NCBI RefSeq assembly: GCF_003478505.1
Contig: NZ_QUFI01000006.1
Location: forward strand, 62,001 to 126,000
Direction of reading: 5' to 3'
From: Clostridium sp. AF27-2AA
Lineage (GTDB): Bacteria > Bacillota > Clostridia > Lachnospirales > Lachnospiraceae
Length of the DNA stretch: 64,000 bases
The stretch's first letter is position 1; each line of letters starts with the position of its first letter. Below are positions 47,092-56,336 of the stretch, piece after piece. The translations under genes were made by a program, and so were the position numbers. The notes under the pieces are model-generated. The model made no database searches. It was not told the origin of the DNA and worked only from the letters and a program-made list of their open reading frames with translations.

Positions 47092-47739
47092 CTATTCCAG
47101 ATGGGTTCCCGTGATGGAATATTCCACCCATTCTGCAATATTCGTTGCATGATCTCCGATCCGCTCAAAGTACTTGGCGATCATCAGCATGTCAATGCAG
47201 AATTCACCCTGTTTTTCATCAATATTTCCGGAACCCAGCATGCCGATCAGTTCCTGTTTTACCTTTCCGAAAAGCTCATCGACCACATCGTCATACTGAA
47301 CCACTTCTTTTGCGATGTTCAGATCACGCTTTACATAGGAATCAATGCTCTGGGTCACCATGCGCATGGTAGCGTCTGCCATATCACGGATATGAAGACG
47401 GCTCTTTGCCTCGCGGTCATCCACAAAGCCGCAGATCTCTGCAATATCCGATGCCTGGTCGCCGATTCGCTCCATATCAGAGATCATTTTCAGGGCTGAG
47501 GAAACCTGGCGCAGATCCTTTGCCACTGGCTGCTGCTGCAAAAGCAGCCGCATGCAGAGATTCTCGATATCGCGCTCCTTCTGGTCGATCTCATGATCGA
47601 CTTTGTAAACCTCTTCCGCAAAATCCCCCTCTCCCATCAGGGTGCGGGATGCATAGGAAATGGCATCCTCGCAAAGAGCCCCCATACGGATCAACTCAAC
47701 ATTCAAAAGCTCTAACTGCTCATCAAATCGATTGCGCAT
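47092..47739 (-). CDS. phoU: Phosphate signalling protein PhoU
   Basis: 215 residues from the ATG at 47739 (GGGAGG 10 nt upstream). Two three-helix PhoU repeats with the E/D-rich metal-binding helices DRERDIENLCMRLLLQQQPVAKDLR-like segment and DMERIGDQASDIAE / YFERIGDHATNIAE. It couples Pst transport state to PhoR kinase. It lies directly after pstB with one base between stop and start. Confidence 0.95.
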   Translation of the reverse strand: MRNRFDEQLELLNVELIRMGALCEDAISYASRTLMGEGDFAEEVYKVDHEIDQKERDIENLCMRLLLQQQPVAKDLRQVSSALKMISDMERIGDQASDIAEICGFVDDREAKSRLHIRDMADATMRMVTQSIDSYVKRDLNIAKEVVQYDDVVDELFGKVKQELIGMLGSGNIDEKQGEFCIDMLMIAKYFERIGDHATNIAEWVEYSITGTHLE

Positions 47740-47740
47740 A

Positions 47741-48490
47741 TCAACCAAACCTCCCTGTAATGTAATCTTCTGTCTTCTTATTCTTCGGCATGGAGAAAAT
47801 CTGCTCGGTCTCACCGAACTCGATCACTTCACCCAGCAGGAAGAAGGCGGTCTTGTCGGAGATTCGTGCTGCCTGCTGCATATTATGGGTTACCATGACG
47901 ATAGTATAATCTTTTTTCAATTCTACTGCAAGGTCTTCGATCTTGGATGTGGAGATCGGGTCCAGTGCAGAGGTCGGCTCATCCATTAAAAGCACCTCCG
48001 GCTGTACAGCCAGGGCTCTCGCGATACACAGACGCTGCTGCTGTCCTCCGGAAAGTCCGAGGGCGCTCTTTTTCAGGCGGTCCTTTAACTCGTCCCAGAT
48101 TGCCGCGTCACGCAGGGATTTCTCTACAATGTCATCGAGCTGCGCCTTGGAATGGATGCCATGGGTACGCGGACCGTAGGCAATATTGTCGTAAACGCTC
48201 ATTGGGAAGGGATTCGGTTTCTGGAATACCATACCAACCCGTTTTCTTAGAAGGTTGATGTCCATGTCTCCGTAAATATCCTCACCGTCTAAGAGGATGC
48301 TTCCGGTGATGCGGCAGCCCTCGACCAGGTCATTCATGCGGTTTAAGGATTTTAATAAGGTGGATTTACCACAGCCGGACGGACCGATAAAAGCCGTGAT
48401 CTCGTTTGCCTGGATGTTCAGATTGATTCCTTTTAAGGCTTTAAAATCGCCGTAATATAATTCCATATTACTGATTGTGAGCTTATCCAT
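47741..48490 (-). CDS. pstB: Phosphate ABC transporter ATPase PstB
   Basis: 249 residues. Walker [13 protein letters not shown]-loop [18 protein letters not shown] (specific to PstB), signature LSGGQQQR, Walker [13 protein letters not shown] and H-loop MVTHNMQQA. It energises phosphate uptake through PstC/PstA. Confidence 0.97.
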   Translation of the reverse strand: MDKLTISNMELYYGDFKALKGINLNIQANEITAFIGPSGCGKSTLLKSLNRMNDLVEGCRITGSILLDGEDIYGDMDINLLRKRVGMVFQKPNPFPMSVYDNIAYGPRTHGIHSKAQLDDIVEKSLRDAAIWDELKDRLKKSALGLSGGQQQRLCIARALAVQPEVLLMDEPTSALDPISTSKIEDLAVELKKDYTIVMVTHNMQQAARISDKTAFFLLGEVIEFGETEQIFSMPKNKKTEDYITGRFG

Positions 48491-48502
48491 TTTGTTCTCC
48501 TT

Positions 48503-49408
48503 TTAAGCAGCCTTTCCGGACACTTTCTTTGCGATAAATCCGGATACTGCGTTGATGCAGACTACGATCACCAGCAGGACAACTGCGGTGGCGTAGGACT
48601 GGTTGGTATAAAGTCCCTCATTGGTCAGCACATACATGTGCACGGCCAGAGTACGGCCTGAGCCGAATAGGTTGGATGGAATACCTGCAACGGTTCCCGC
48701 TGTATACATCAGTGCCGCAGTCTCGCCTACAATACGGCCGACTGCCAGAATGATACCTGCCAGAATTCCAGGCACTGCGGATGGCAGAACCACCTGGAAA
48801 ACGGTGCGGAGACGTCCGGCTCCAAGGCCAAAGCTTCCTTCCCGGTAAGAATCCGGAACAGCTTTGAGAGCCTCCTCCGTGGTTCTCATGATCGTCGGAA
48901 GGATCATGATCGCCAGCGTCATGGCACCTCCCAGGATGGTATAAGACCAGCCCAGTGCCACGGCAAATAAGAGAAATCCAAACAGACCATATACAATAGA
49001 AGGAATACCGGTCAGGGTCTCAGCGGTAATCCGCACGATGCTCACCAGCCGGTTTCCGCGCTTCGCATATTCTACCAGATAGATGGCTGCGAAAATACCG
49101 AGAGGAACTGCGATCAGCAGGGAAAGCCCTGTCATGACTACCGTGTTGACCAGCGCCGGCATCAGGGATACATTTTCTGTGGTGTATTCCCATGCGAACA
49201 GGCTCGGAGTCAGATAGGGGATTCCCTTGATCAGAATATATGCGATCAAAAACAGCAGTGTCAGCACTGTCAGAAGTGCGGAGACCGATACCAGAAGTAA
49301 AAGCACCAGTGACAGCGGACTGCGTTTATAGGATTTCAGCCGCTGACCAATGGTCTGATGGTTGATTGCCTGAATTTCCATATTTTTCTTTTCCATAGCT
49401 GCTTCCAT
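48503..49408 (-). CDS. pstA: Phosphate ABC transporter permease PstA
   Basis: 301 residues. Six membrane segments and the permease EAA-type loop (EALKAVPDSYREGSFGLGAG), with GIPSIVYGLFG typical of PstA/PstC. The start overlaps the pstC stop (TAATG). An N-terminal 25-residue cytoplasmic extension is present. Confidence 0.94.
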   Translation of the reverse strand: MEAAMEKKNMEIQAINHQTIGQRLKSYKRSPLSLVLLLLVSVSALLTVLTLLFLIAYILIKGIPYLTPSLFAWEYTTENVSLMPALVNTVVMTGLSLLIAVPLGIFAAIYLVEYAKRGNRLVSIVRITAETLTGIPSIVYGLFGFLLFAVALGWSYTILGGAMTLAIMILPTIMRTTEEALKAVPDSYREGSFGLGAGRLRTVFQVVLPSAVPGILAGIILAVGRIVGETAALMYTAGTVAGIPSNLFGSGRTLAVHMYVLTNEGLYTNQSYATAVVLLVIVVCINAVSGFIAKKVSGKAA

Positions 49409-50259
49409 TATGCATTCGCCTTTCTGCTGATGATTGAAAACGACAGGTTAATGATCAGAATGAATACAAAGAGAACTACCGCCGTGGCGATCAGCGCTTC
49501 CCGGTGTAAGTCCGTTGCATAGCCCATTTCCAGAACAATGTTGGCAGTCATGGTGCGGACACCTTGAAGGATGCCCTTCGGCATACGCGCCTGGTTTCCG
49601 GCTACCATGATGACAGCCATGGTCTCACCGATGGCGCGGCCCACACCCAGGATCACACCGGCCAGGATTCCGGATTTTGCTGCCGGGAGTGTTGCAAAAA
49701 ATACGCTGCGCTCATGGCTGGCTCCCAGTGCCAGGGAACCCTCATAGTAGCTGGACGGCACTGCATTGATGGCAGATTCCGAAACACCGATGATGGTCGG
49801 CAGGATCATGATACCGAGCAGGATCGATGCGGTCAGCATGCTCTTTCCGCTTCCGCCAAAAAGCTGGGATACGACCGGCACGATCACCACCATACCGAAA
49901 AAGCCATATACAACCGATGGAATACCTGCCAGCAGATCAATCGCCGGTTTTACTACCTTATACACCGGCTTCGGACAGAATCTTGACATAAATACCGCCG
50001 TCAGGATTCCAATCGGCACACCAATGAGGACCGCGCCCGCAGTGACATAAATACTGCCGAGGATCATAGGCAGAATACCGAAGATATTGTTGCCCGGCTT
50101 CCACTTTTCACCGGCCAGAAACTGGAATATGCCAATCTTTCCGATGGCCGGAATACCGTTTGCGAAAAGGAAGACACAGATCATGGCCACACACAGAATG
50201 GATACGCAGGCACTCAGCAGAAACACCATATGCATAAGCTGTTCTTTCAGATTTTTCAT
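49408..50259 (-). CDS. pstC: Phosphate ABC transporter permease PstC
   Basis: 283 residues from the ATG at 50259. Six membrane segments, GIPSVVYGFFGMVVIVP and the loop SAINAVPSSYYEGSLALGAS identify the permease. The ribosome site (AAAGTGAG) is weaker than in the neighbours. The 190-bp gap to pstS has no clear terminator, and reduced read-through from pstS is common in such operons. Confidence 0.92.
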   Translation of the reverse strand: MKNLKEQLMHMVFLLSACVSILCVAMICVFLFANGIPAIGKIGIFQFLAGEKWKPGNNIFGILPMILGSIYVTAGAVLIGVPIGILTAVFMSRFCPKPVYKVVKPAIDLLAGIPSVVYGFFGMVVIVPVVSQLFGGSGKSMLTASILLGIMILPTIIGVSESAINAVPSSYYEGSLALGASHERSVFFATLPAAKSGILAGVILGVGRAIGETMAVIMVAGNQARMPKGILQGVRTMTANIVLEMGYATDLHREALIATAVVLFVFILIINLSFSIISRKANA

Positions 50260-50449
50260 GATTCTCACTTTCTTTCTGTTGCCGGGAGAAGAAATTACAT
50301 CATATCCGGCATGCTTTACATAGAAACAGGGCCGCAGTGTTTTTTCGTCACGGGTTATATCCTGCCACAACGATGTCTTCCTGCTGCCCTGCTTCCTGTT
50401 TTTTCGTTTCAGTAGCGTTCTGGCAGACTGCTATTCACAGTCATGCTGT

Positions 50450-51406
50450 TTACTGAACATCTGCCCAGTCGGTGATCTCGCCGGTGAAGATGTCCTTCAC
50501 GTTCTCGCTGGTCAGCTCGGCAACCGGGCTATCATTGTTGACTACGACTGCAATACCATCCATAGCGATGACAGTCGAGGTTAAGCCGGCTTCCAGTTCG
50601 CTGTCCTTTAAGTCTCTGGATGCCATACCGATATCACACACGCCCTCGATCGCAGAGGTCATACCGGTGGTAGAATCAGACTGCTGAACCTCGATCTCGA
50701 CATCCGGGTTTACAGCCACATAAGCCTCTTTCAGCTTCTCCATAACCGGAGTTACAGAAGAAGAACCAGCTACAACAACCTTGCCCTTTAAGCCGGAAGC
50801 GGTGTAAGCGCCCTCATTGCCCTGGCTGATATAACCGTTGTCCTCAACAACCTTCTGACCATCCTCGCTCATGATGAACTTGATGAAATCAGAAGCAGCA
50901 TCACTTAAGCCATCCTTGACTGCAATGTTGAAGGGACGTGCTACCTTGTACTCGCCTGCCTTGATGGCATCTACCGTTGCATCTGCACCATCGATGGCAA
51001 CTGCTTTTACGGTATCATTTAAGGAACCCAGGGAAACATATCCGATCGCGCCCTTATTACCTGCGATGGTGGTCATCATAACGGAGGTACTGTTGGTGAT
51101 CTCAGCATCCTCGGTGGTGTTGTCTACCTTCTCGCCAGCATCATTCTTGCTCTCAATGCCGAACAGCTCGATGAATGCGCCTCTGGTACCGGAACCATCC
51201 TCACGGGAAACTACGGTAATCGGGCCCTCTGCCTTGCCGCCGGCCGGCTCAGTGACCTCTGCCTTAGTGTCAGTCGCAGAACTTGCTGCCTCGGTCTGTG
51301 CCTCGGTTGCTGCAGCAGTCGTCTCTGCCGGTTTGCTTCCGCCGCATGCTGTCAGGCTCGCAATTGTCATACCCATTGCTAATACCATTGCTAATGTTTT
51401 CTTCAT
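50450..51406 (-). CDS. pstS: Phosphate-binding lipoprotein PstS, circularly permuted
   Basis: 318 residues. Signal and lipobox LTAC (Cys21), then a Thr/Ala linker to about 60. The usual C-terminal half comes first: VVSREDGSGTRGAF (65-78) to SEDGQKVVEDNGY (180-192). A linker (193-207) leads to the usual N-terminal half: VVVAGSSSVTPVMEKL (210-225), CDIGMASRDL (257-266) and ending KDIFTGEITDWADV (304-317). In the canonical order this last piece precedes the GSGTR motif, so the chain is cut and rejoined there. Both phosphate-binding loops are intact, so it should be functional. The candidate Pho boxes lie just upstream. Confidence 0.9.
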   Translation of the reverse strand: MKKTLAMVLAMGMTIASLTACGGSKPAETTAAATEAQTEAASSATDTKAEVTEPAGGKAEGPITVVSREDGSGTRGAFIELFGIESKNDAGEKVDNTTEDAEITNSTSVMMTTIAGNKGAIGYVSLGSLNDTVKAVAIDGADATVDAIKAGEYKVARPFNIAVKDGLSDAASDFIKFIMSEDGQKVVEDNGYISQGNEGAYTASGLKGKVVVAGSSSVTPVMEKLKEAYVAVNPDVEIEVQQSDSTTGMTSAIEGVCDIGMASRDLKDSELEAGLTSTVIAMDGIAVVVNNDSPVAELTSENVKDIFTGEITDWADVQ

Positions 51407-51503
51407 AATACGTTCTCTCCTCTTCTCTCTGTTTATGAATATTCTTTATTACGTTCTATGTTATCGTGGCTTTCATGTTCTCCATCTCTCAACCACAACT
51501 GCA

Positions 51504-51558
51504 TTGTAAAATCCGAATGTAAAATCAAAAAGAGGGGGAATGTAAAATCGGTGTAAAA
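51504..51558 (-). promoter_or_regulatory. Candidate Pho box: four TTTTACA repeats
   Basis: TGTAAAA on the plus strand (TTTTACA for pstS) at 51504, 51517, 51541 and 51552, i.e. pitches of 13, 24 and 11 bp. This resembles the TT(A/T/C)ACA direct repeats bound by Bacillus PhoP. About 100-150 nt upstream of pstS. Confidence 0.7.
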
Positions 51559-51590
51559 TAGAATTGCTGCAAATTAACATGCGAATTTAC

Positions 51591-51619
51591 TTGATAAGTT
51601 TGTAAGTATTACATATAAT
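51591..51619 (+). promoter_or_regulatory. Promoter of the toxin-antitoxin pair
   Basis: TTGATA (51591-51596), 17 nt, TATAAT (51614-51619), about 30 nt before the antitoxin ATG. Near-consensus. Confidence 0.82.
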
Positions 51620-51648
51620 AAAAACAGAAAATGACGGGAGGTGAAATC

Positions 51649-51894
51649 ATGCCGAATATTAAACCTATATCCGATTTAAGAAATTATACTGAGGTTTTAA
51701 AAGAAGTTCAGGAAGACCATCCTGTTTTTCTGACCCGCAATGGACGCGGCGAATTTGCCATTGTAAAAATCGAAGAATTTGATAAATTGAAAGCTGCTGT
51801 ACAACTACTTGCCCATCTGGAGCAGGGGGAAAAATCAGCCCGTGAAAACGGATGGCTTTCTGCTGATCAGGTAGAAGCACTTTTGGGAGTATAA
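51649..51894 (+). CDS. Phd/YefM-family antitoxin
   Basis: 81 residues from the ATG at 51649, which has GGGAGGTG 5 nt upstream. IKPISDLRNYTEVLKEV and PVFLTRNGRGEFAIVKIEEFDKL match the DNA-binding N-terminus of Phd/YefM antitoxins. The C-terminal tail (about 50-81) would wrap the toxin. It probably represses its own promoter; the ATG is only about 20 nt past the predicted transcription start. Confidence 0.88.
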   Translation: MPNIKPISDLRNYTEVLKEVQEDHPVFLTRNGRGEFAIVKIEEFDKLKAAVQLLAHLEQGEKSARENGWLSADQVEALLGV

Positions 51895-51897
51895 CAT

Positions 51898-52245
51898 ATG
51901 TATCTGTTAGAATATACACCGCAGGCACTGCATGACTTGCAGACAATAAAAGCATACATCGAAGAAAATTTTGGTATGTCCGTTGCCAGCAATAAAATCA
52001 AAAAATTAGCATCAACAATCCGCCAACTAGAACTTTTTCCACATTCGGGACCGCCATTGCGCGACTTACTTGCTGTAGCCTCCGATTATCGTTATCTGGT
52101 TGCCGGTCCAAACTATGTGTTCTACCGCATTGAAAAACAAAGCATCAAAATAGTGCGTGTGTTAAATGAACAGCAGAATTTCATTCAAATTCTTTTTGGA
52201 ATATCCAATTCTTCGGATTCCGATTCTTACTGGAAAGAATCATAA
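51898..52245 (+). CDS. RelE/ParE-family toxin
   Basis: 115 residues. YTPQALHDLQTIKAYIEENFG, LELFPHSGPPLRDL, YRYLVAGPNYVFYRIE and IKIVRVLNEQQNFIQILF follow the ParE/RelE fold. It starts 3 bp after the antitoxin stop, the usual order. Whether it cuts mRNA (RelE) or poisons gyrase (ParE) cannot be told; ParE-like features dominate. Confidence 0.88.
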   Translation: MYLLEYTPQALHDLQTIKAYIEENFGMSVASNKIKKLASTIRQLELFPHSGPPLRDLLAVASDYRYLVAGPNYVFYRIEKQSIKIVRVLNEQQNFIQILFGISNSSDSDSYWKES

Positions 52246-52260
52246 ATTTCCACAAAATAT

Positions 52261-52305
52261 TATAGGCCCGCGAAGCCGCATTTGCTGCGGCCTCATGGGC
52301 CTATA
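52261..52305. terminator. Bidirectional hairpin between toxin and M20 genes
   Basis: TATAGGCCC...GGGCCTATA outer and GCCGCA/TGCGGC inner stems, perfect, between two convergent genes. No long T run. Confidence 0.7.
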
Positions 52306-52319
52306 ATTGCAAAACTAAA

Positions 52320-53495
52320 CTAATTGTTTTTTATTGCTAACTGCTTTTGATAAGCAAAATCATCCTGAACAGCACGGAACTTCTCCTCATCATCCAGAAG
52401 ATCATACACTGTTGCAGCTAGAATCTGGCTCCCCAAAGCGATGGCTCGGTATGCCTGCGGTGTCTTTCCCCAATCCAGATACTCCTGTGAATGGGAGGAA
52501 CTTCCTTCTGGAACAAAAGCAACCCGAATGCATGCGCCAGGAATCTCATGCATAACATTTGCAAAATCTGTAGATCCTGTTTTTTCTCTATCCGGCTTAC
52601 AATTTGGAGCATGATATAAAACGGCATTCTCCATGAGCAATGCATTCAATTTCTTTGCCGGAATTTTTCCTTCAATACGCTGATGATAACAAATATCACA
52701 AGTTGTCTCTGTCATCATGGACGCACCTCTGACAACCAGTTCAAACCGACGAATCAATTCATCCAGATAAGTGGAATCGTAAGAGCGCAGACCATATTCA
52801 CCAGCAGCCTCCGCGGGTACAACATTCATTGCGCCTCCGCCATTAGAAATGGCATAATGCATCCGGCTATCCTCTCGAACATGCTCCCTCAAAAACTCAA
52901 TTCCCTGAAAAGACAATAACATCGCATCCAGCGCACTGCGTCCAGCTTCAGGTTTCAACGCAGCGTGAGCACTCTTTCCATGGAAAGTAACCGTGGCACT
53001 AATCTTTGCCATCGATTTAATATCCGTCTGCGTGGCTGGACCCCCATGCATCATAAGCGCAATATCCAAATCTTTCAGATATCCTTCCTTCATCATGATC
53101 ACTTTACCACCCTTGCCTTCTTCTGCCGGAGTTCCGTAAACAATCAAAGTGAAGTCCTTTTCTTTAAAGAGATGAGCCATGGCAGCTGCGGCTCCAAGAA
53201 TTGCCGGTCCCTGCAACTGGTGTCCGCATGCATGCCCATTTGGAAGTGCATCATATTCACAGAGCAATCCGATTCTTGGTCCGTCATGACCCCAGTTATA
53301 TTCTGCACGAAACGCTGTATTTAGAGAACCCAATCCACGTTGCACGGTAAACCCTCTGCTCTCCAACCAGTCCTCCAGAAGAGTGGAGGCAAATGTTTCC
53401 TGAAATGCCATTTCTGGCTTGTCGTAAATGGCATCTGCCATGGTCGTCAGTTCTGGCAGAAGTTCCTGCACAAAATCTTTTATTTTCTGTTTCAT
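52320..53495 (-). CDS. M20 family peptidase/amidohydrolase (AbgB-like)
   Basis: 391 residues. Metal-site motifs CEYDALPNGHACGH (about 80-93), GTPAEEGKGGKV (about 125-136) and MMHGGPA, with a central dimerisation domain (KSAHAALKPEAGRSALDAM). Relatives hydrolyse p-aminobenzoyl-glutamate, N-acyl amino acids or dipeptides. It follows the YfcC-type carrier by 9 bp, so the carrier probably imports its substrate. The substrate is unknown. Confidence 0.87.
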   Translation of the reverse strand: MKQKIKDFVQELLPELTTMADAIYDKPEMAFQETFASTLLEDWLESRGFTVQRGLGSLNTAFRAEYNWGHDGPRIGLLCEYDALPNGHACGHQLQGPAILGAAAAMAHLFKEKDFTLIVYGTPAEEGKGGKVIMMKEGYLKDLDIALMMHGGPATQTDIKSMAKISATVTFHGKSAHAALKPEAGRSALDAMLLSFQGIEFLREHVREDSRMHYAISNGGGAMNVVPAEAAGEYGLRSYDSTYLDELIRRFELVVRGASMMTETTCDICYHQRIEGKIPAKKLNALLMENAVLYHAPNCKPDREKTGSTDFANVMHEIPGACIRVAFVPEGSSSHSQEYLDWGKTPQAYRAIALGSQILAATVYDLLDDEEKFRAVQDDFAYQKQLAIKNN

Positions 53496-53504
53496 AAATT
53501 CTCC

Positions 53505-54887
53505 TTATACTCCATAACCAATAATCTGTGCAATCGAGCACAAGACACTGCCAAGAAGCAACCAAATTAAAAACAGCTTCCACATAAACTTCATCCAGCG
53601 ATCATACGGAATATTTGCTGCACCCAAAATACCCATCAAAGCAGAGGAATGTGGCAGAACATAGTTACAGAAACCATCTCCAAACGTAAATGCCAGAACT
53701 GAAGTCTGTCGTGTAATACCAACAAGATCTGCAAGAGGCGCCATGATCGGCATAACAGCCGTCGCCTGACCACTTCCGGAAACAATAACCAGATTTACAA
53801 GTACATTTACCAGGAACATCGCTGGTCCCAACAGAAATCTTGGCACATGGTTCAGCATATTACTGGAGGCAAAAATAATCGTATCAATAATACCACCAGC
53901 TTTTAATACAGAAGCAATTGTACCGGCAAAGCCAATAAGAAATGCAGCTCCCAGCATGGTCTTACAACCATTGATAAACTCTGAAGCGATCTGAGATGGC
54001 GTCAGCCCAAGCAACAATCCTTCTACAATAGCAACAACAAGAAACAGGGCAGCATACTCTTCCAGATCCCAGCCCAGTTTCGTATTGCCAACAATCAGGC
54101 TAACAAGAGAAAGCAGCAAAACCAAAAGAATACAGATTTTTCTCCAATCCATTTTACCAAAAGCAGTCAGATCTACAACCCGTTCTTCCCGCCCCTGGTC
54201 AATATCATATACCGGGCTAAGCTCAGGATTTTTGCTAATCTTTCTGGCATAATTAACCAGGTAGAGACAGGTTACAATCAAAAATACAACAAAGCAAACT
54301 GCACGATAACGTAAACCGGAATAAACTGGAACTTCCGCAATTTTCTGGGCCAGCACAGCCGTATTAATATTCAGACCTGCAGTAGAAAAACCAATTGCAC
54401 CGCCTAACAGAATGATAGCGACGCCAACGATGGAATCAAATCCCATTCCCATAGCAATAACAACCATGACAGGCGCAAATGCAATAAAATGGTTCACTGC
54501 CTGTGTAGTGCAAATTACTGCAAAAGCAGCCGTCATAACAGGAACAAACAGATATGCCTTACCACGGAATTGCCCTGCAGTAGAGCCAACCAGAACCTGC
54601 AGAGCGCCGGATTTCGCGATCATGTGAAAAGCCGCACCGGCAAAAATGACCGTATACATCAAATCAATTTTGGAAATCAGGGATTCCACGATCATCTTTG
54701 GTACCTTTAACAGGCTGACCGGAGAACTTTCCAAATACTGAAAAGAAGTGGGATCAACAACTTTAACGCCTTCCGCATTCTCAATACGCGCAAATTGACC
54801 AGCAGGAACAATCCAGGTCATTACAACAGCCAGCAAAATAATCATGACCATAATAACTAACGCATGGGGCATCTTGAACTTTTTCAT
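53505..54887 (-). CDS. YfcC/DcuC-family membrane carrier
   Basis: 460 residues with about 12 hydrophobic segments. MPHALVIMVMIILLAVVMTWIVPAGQF, FAPVMVVIAMGMGFDS and the repeated SGSGQATAVMPIMAPLADLVG motif are typical of YfcC/AbgT-related carriers. These move dicarboxylates, amino acids or peptides by ion coupling. Its ATG touches the stop of the CapA-like gene (TAG then ATG), with GGAGGAG inside that gene's end, so the two are coupled. Confidence 0.88.
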   Translation of the reverse strand: MKKFKMPHALVIMVMIILLAVVMTWIVPAGQFARIENAEGVKVVDPTSFQYLESSPVSLLKVPKMIVESLISKIDLMYTVIFAGAAFHMIAKSGALQVLVGSTAGQFRGKAYLFVPVMTAAFAVICTTQAVNHFIAFAPVMVVIAMGMGFDSIVGVAIILLGGAIGFSTAGLNINTAVLAQKIAEVPVYSGLRYRAVCFVVFLIVTCLYLVNYARKISKNPELSPVYDIDQGREERVVDLTAFGKMDWRKICILLVLLLSLVSLIVGNTKLGWDLEEYAALFLVVAIVEGLLLGLTPSQIASEFINGCKTMLGAAFLIGFAGTIASVLKAGGIIDTIIFASSNMLNHVPRFLLGPAMFLVNVLVNLVIVSGSGQATAVMPIMAPLADLVGITRQTSVLAFTFGDGFCNYVLPHSSALMGILGAANIPYDRWMKFMWKLFLIWLLLGSVLCSIAQIIGYGV

Positions 54888-56195
54888 CTACTTCTCCTCC
54901 GTTCTTATTTTTATCAATCCGTTTTCCATATACATTTCCGTACCAAATGGTTCACTAAGCCGTGCCAGTGTCTGATAAATAAGATTACTGTCAGTTTCAT
55001 CAGCCGGACCCGGAATTGCTTTAAAGGACCGTACCTGCTCATAGCCAAGAGAAATCGGCAACATCTCAATGCTAATACACTGCCCCCCCTCCATTACTAC
55101 CCGCGGAAGCACAGACAGAAAGTTTTCTTTTGACTGCTGTCCGCCGTTTTTTGCCTTTGATTTTCGGTAAGCAATCGCTTCCCGCGCAGTGGTGGTGTAC
55201 GGAAGCTTATACTTATCCATGAAGTCCGGGGGCAGAACATCTACGAACTCATTCTGATAAATAAAATTGCCCAGGGAATAGAAAACCGGCTTGCCTTTAT
55301 ATAGTTCAATACCTTTCAACTGATGGCAGCCACCTCCAAGTACCAGGCTGGCTCCGGCATCAATGAACGCATGAGAGCATTCCTGAACAAAATCCTCAAT
55401 CGATTCCATATTATCGTCTTTCATCTCATGCGAATGAAACATAACCACAACATGCTCCACATCACGTTTCAATTCCTCAATTGCACGGATCGTTCGATTC
55501 AAATCCACAGTCGAAGGTATCGTGATTTTGCCTTCCTGAGCATTCAGGCAGAATTTCATATCTTTAAATTCAAAAATATCATTGCTTTCCTGAAGTTTGT
55601 AGCCCGTTTTTAATCTGCGCTTATTTTTCACATTTACATTACAGACATCGGCTATTTCCTTCAATTGATCCATATGCGCTTGATTCAGCAAATATTTCTG
55701 TTCAAAACGCATGGGATTGATACCGGGACGGGCCGGTAAATACGGTCCCTGGATACCGGCTCTGGCAGAATCATCAAACGTGGATGTAAGTGCAATCAAC
55801 GCAGTACGTCCTGCAGCAGACTCTGCAATTGCCGCTTTGGATGCTTTTTCTAGGCTTTCTCCTGCACCAGTAAAGGCAATCCCTCGCTGTCGAAGAGCTG
55901 AAAGTGTCTGGAACAGGCCCGGGTACGAATAATCCAGCATATGATTATTGGCAATCCCCCAAAGGTTAAATCCAAAGTCCAGCAAATCATCCAACACTGG
56001 GGCTTCTGCTGTCAGCCATGTTCCACCGGAAAATGTAGACGGATAACAATTTTTGTCAGTGATTGTGGTCTCAAGATTCACAATCCGAAAATCGCCCGTT
56101 TTCAGATACTCCTGAATCTGCATCTGACCCGGATAATTTTCAGGAAGACGATGCATGATCAGTGCGTCCCCGCAAGCAGTAAATACCGTCCTCAA
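54888..56195 (-). CDS. CapA-like (PGA_cap) metallophosphatase family protein
   Basis: 435 residues if translation begins at the TTG at 56195, six bases after AGGGGGGA; the longer ATG-started frame lacks a ribosome site. Motifs: FTACGDALIMHRLP, IVNLETTITD, WGIANNHMLDYSYPGL, VVMFHSHEM and VFYSLGNFIYQN, the metal-binding pattern of CapA proteins. No signal peptide is seen, so it is probably cytoplasmic, unlike capsule-linked CapA. It heads an operon with a carrier and an M20 peptidase. Confidence 0.83.
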   Translation of the reverse strand: MRTVFTACGDALIMHRLPENYPGQMQIQEYLKTGDFRIVNLETTITDKNCYPSTFSGGTWLTAEAPVLDDLLDFGFNLWGIANNHMLDYSYPGLFQTLSALRQRGIAFTGAGESLEKASKAAIAESAAGRTALIALTSTFDDSARAGIQGPYLPARPGINPMRFEQKYLLNQAHMDQLKEIADVCNVNVKNKRRLKTGYKLQESNDIFEFKDMKFCLNAQEGKITIPSTVDLNRTIRAIEELKRDVEHVVVMFHSHEMKDDNMESIEDFVQECSHAFIDAGASLVLGGGCHQLKGIELYKGKPVFYSLGNFIYQNEFVDVLPPDFMDKYKLPYTTTAREAIAYRKSKAKNGGQQSKENFLSVLPRVVMEGGQCISIEMLPISLGYEQVRSFKAIPGPADETDSNLIYQTLARLSEPFGTEMYMENGLIKIRTEEK

Positions 56196-56224
56196 ATGAA
56201 TCCCCCCTTTTTTTCTAATTGATA

Positions 56225-56295
56225 TTACAATTGTAACAAACACTTCTTGATAGAAACAGTATATTATGTTAATCTAAGATTAAGGAAAGCTTAAT
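56225..56295. promoter_or_regulatory. Candidate LysR operators in the divergent promoter region
   Basis: A perfect palindrome TTACAATTGTAA (56225-56236) and ATTAAG gaaag CTTAAT (56279-56295, a T-N11-A form typical of LysR-type sites) lie between the divergent starts at 56195 and 56337. Confidence 0.6.
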
Positions 56296-56336
56296 CCGCA
56301 TATTTATATCTGTTTATTTTAATGGAGGGGATTACC

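Noticed and set aside
50450..51406. PstS as a truncated or frameshifted gene because it ends at TGEITDWADVQ
   Set aside because: The segment that would normally follow is present at the N-terminal side, so the protein is permuted rather than shortened.
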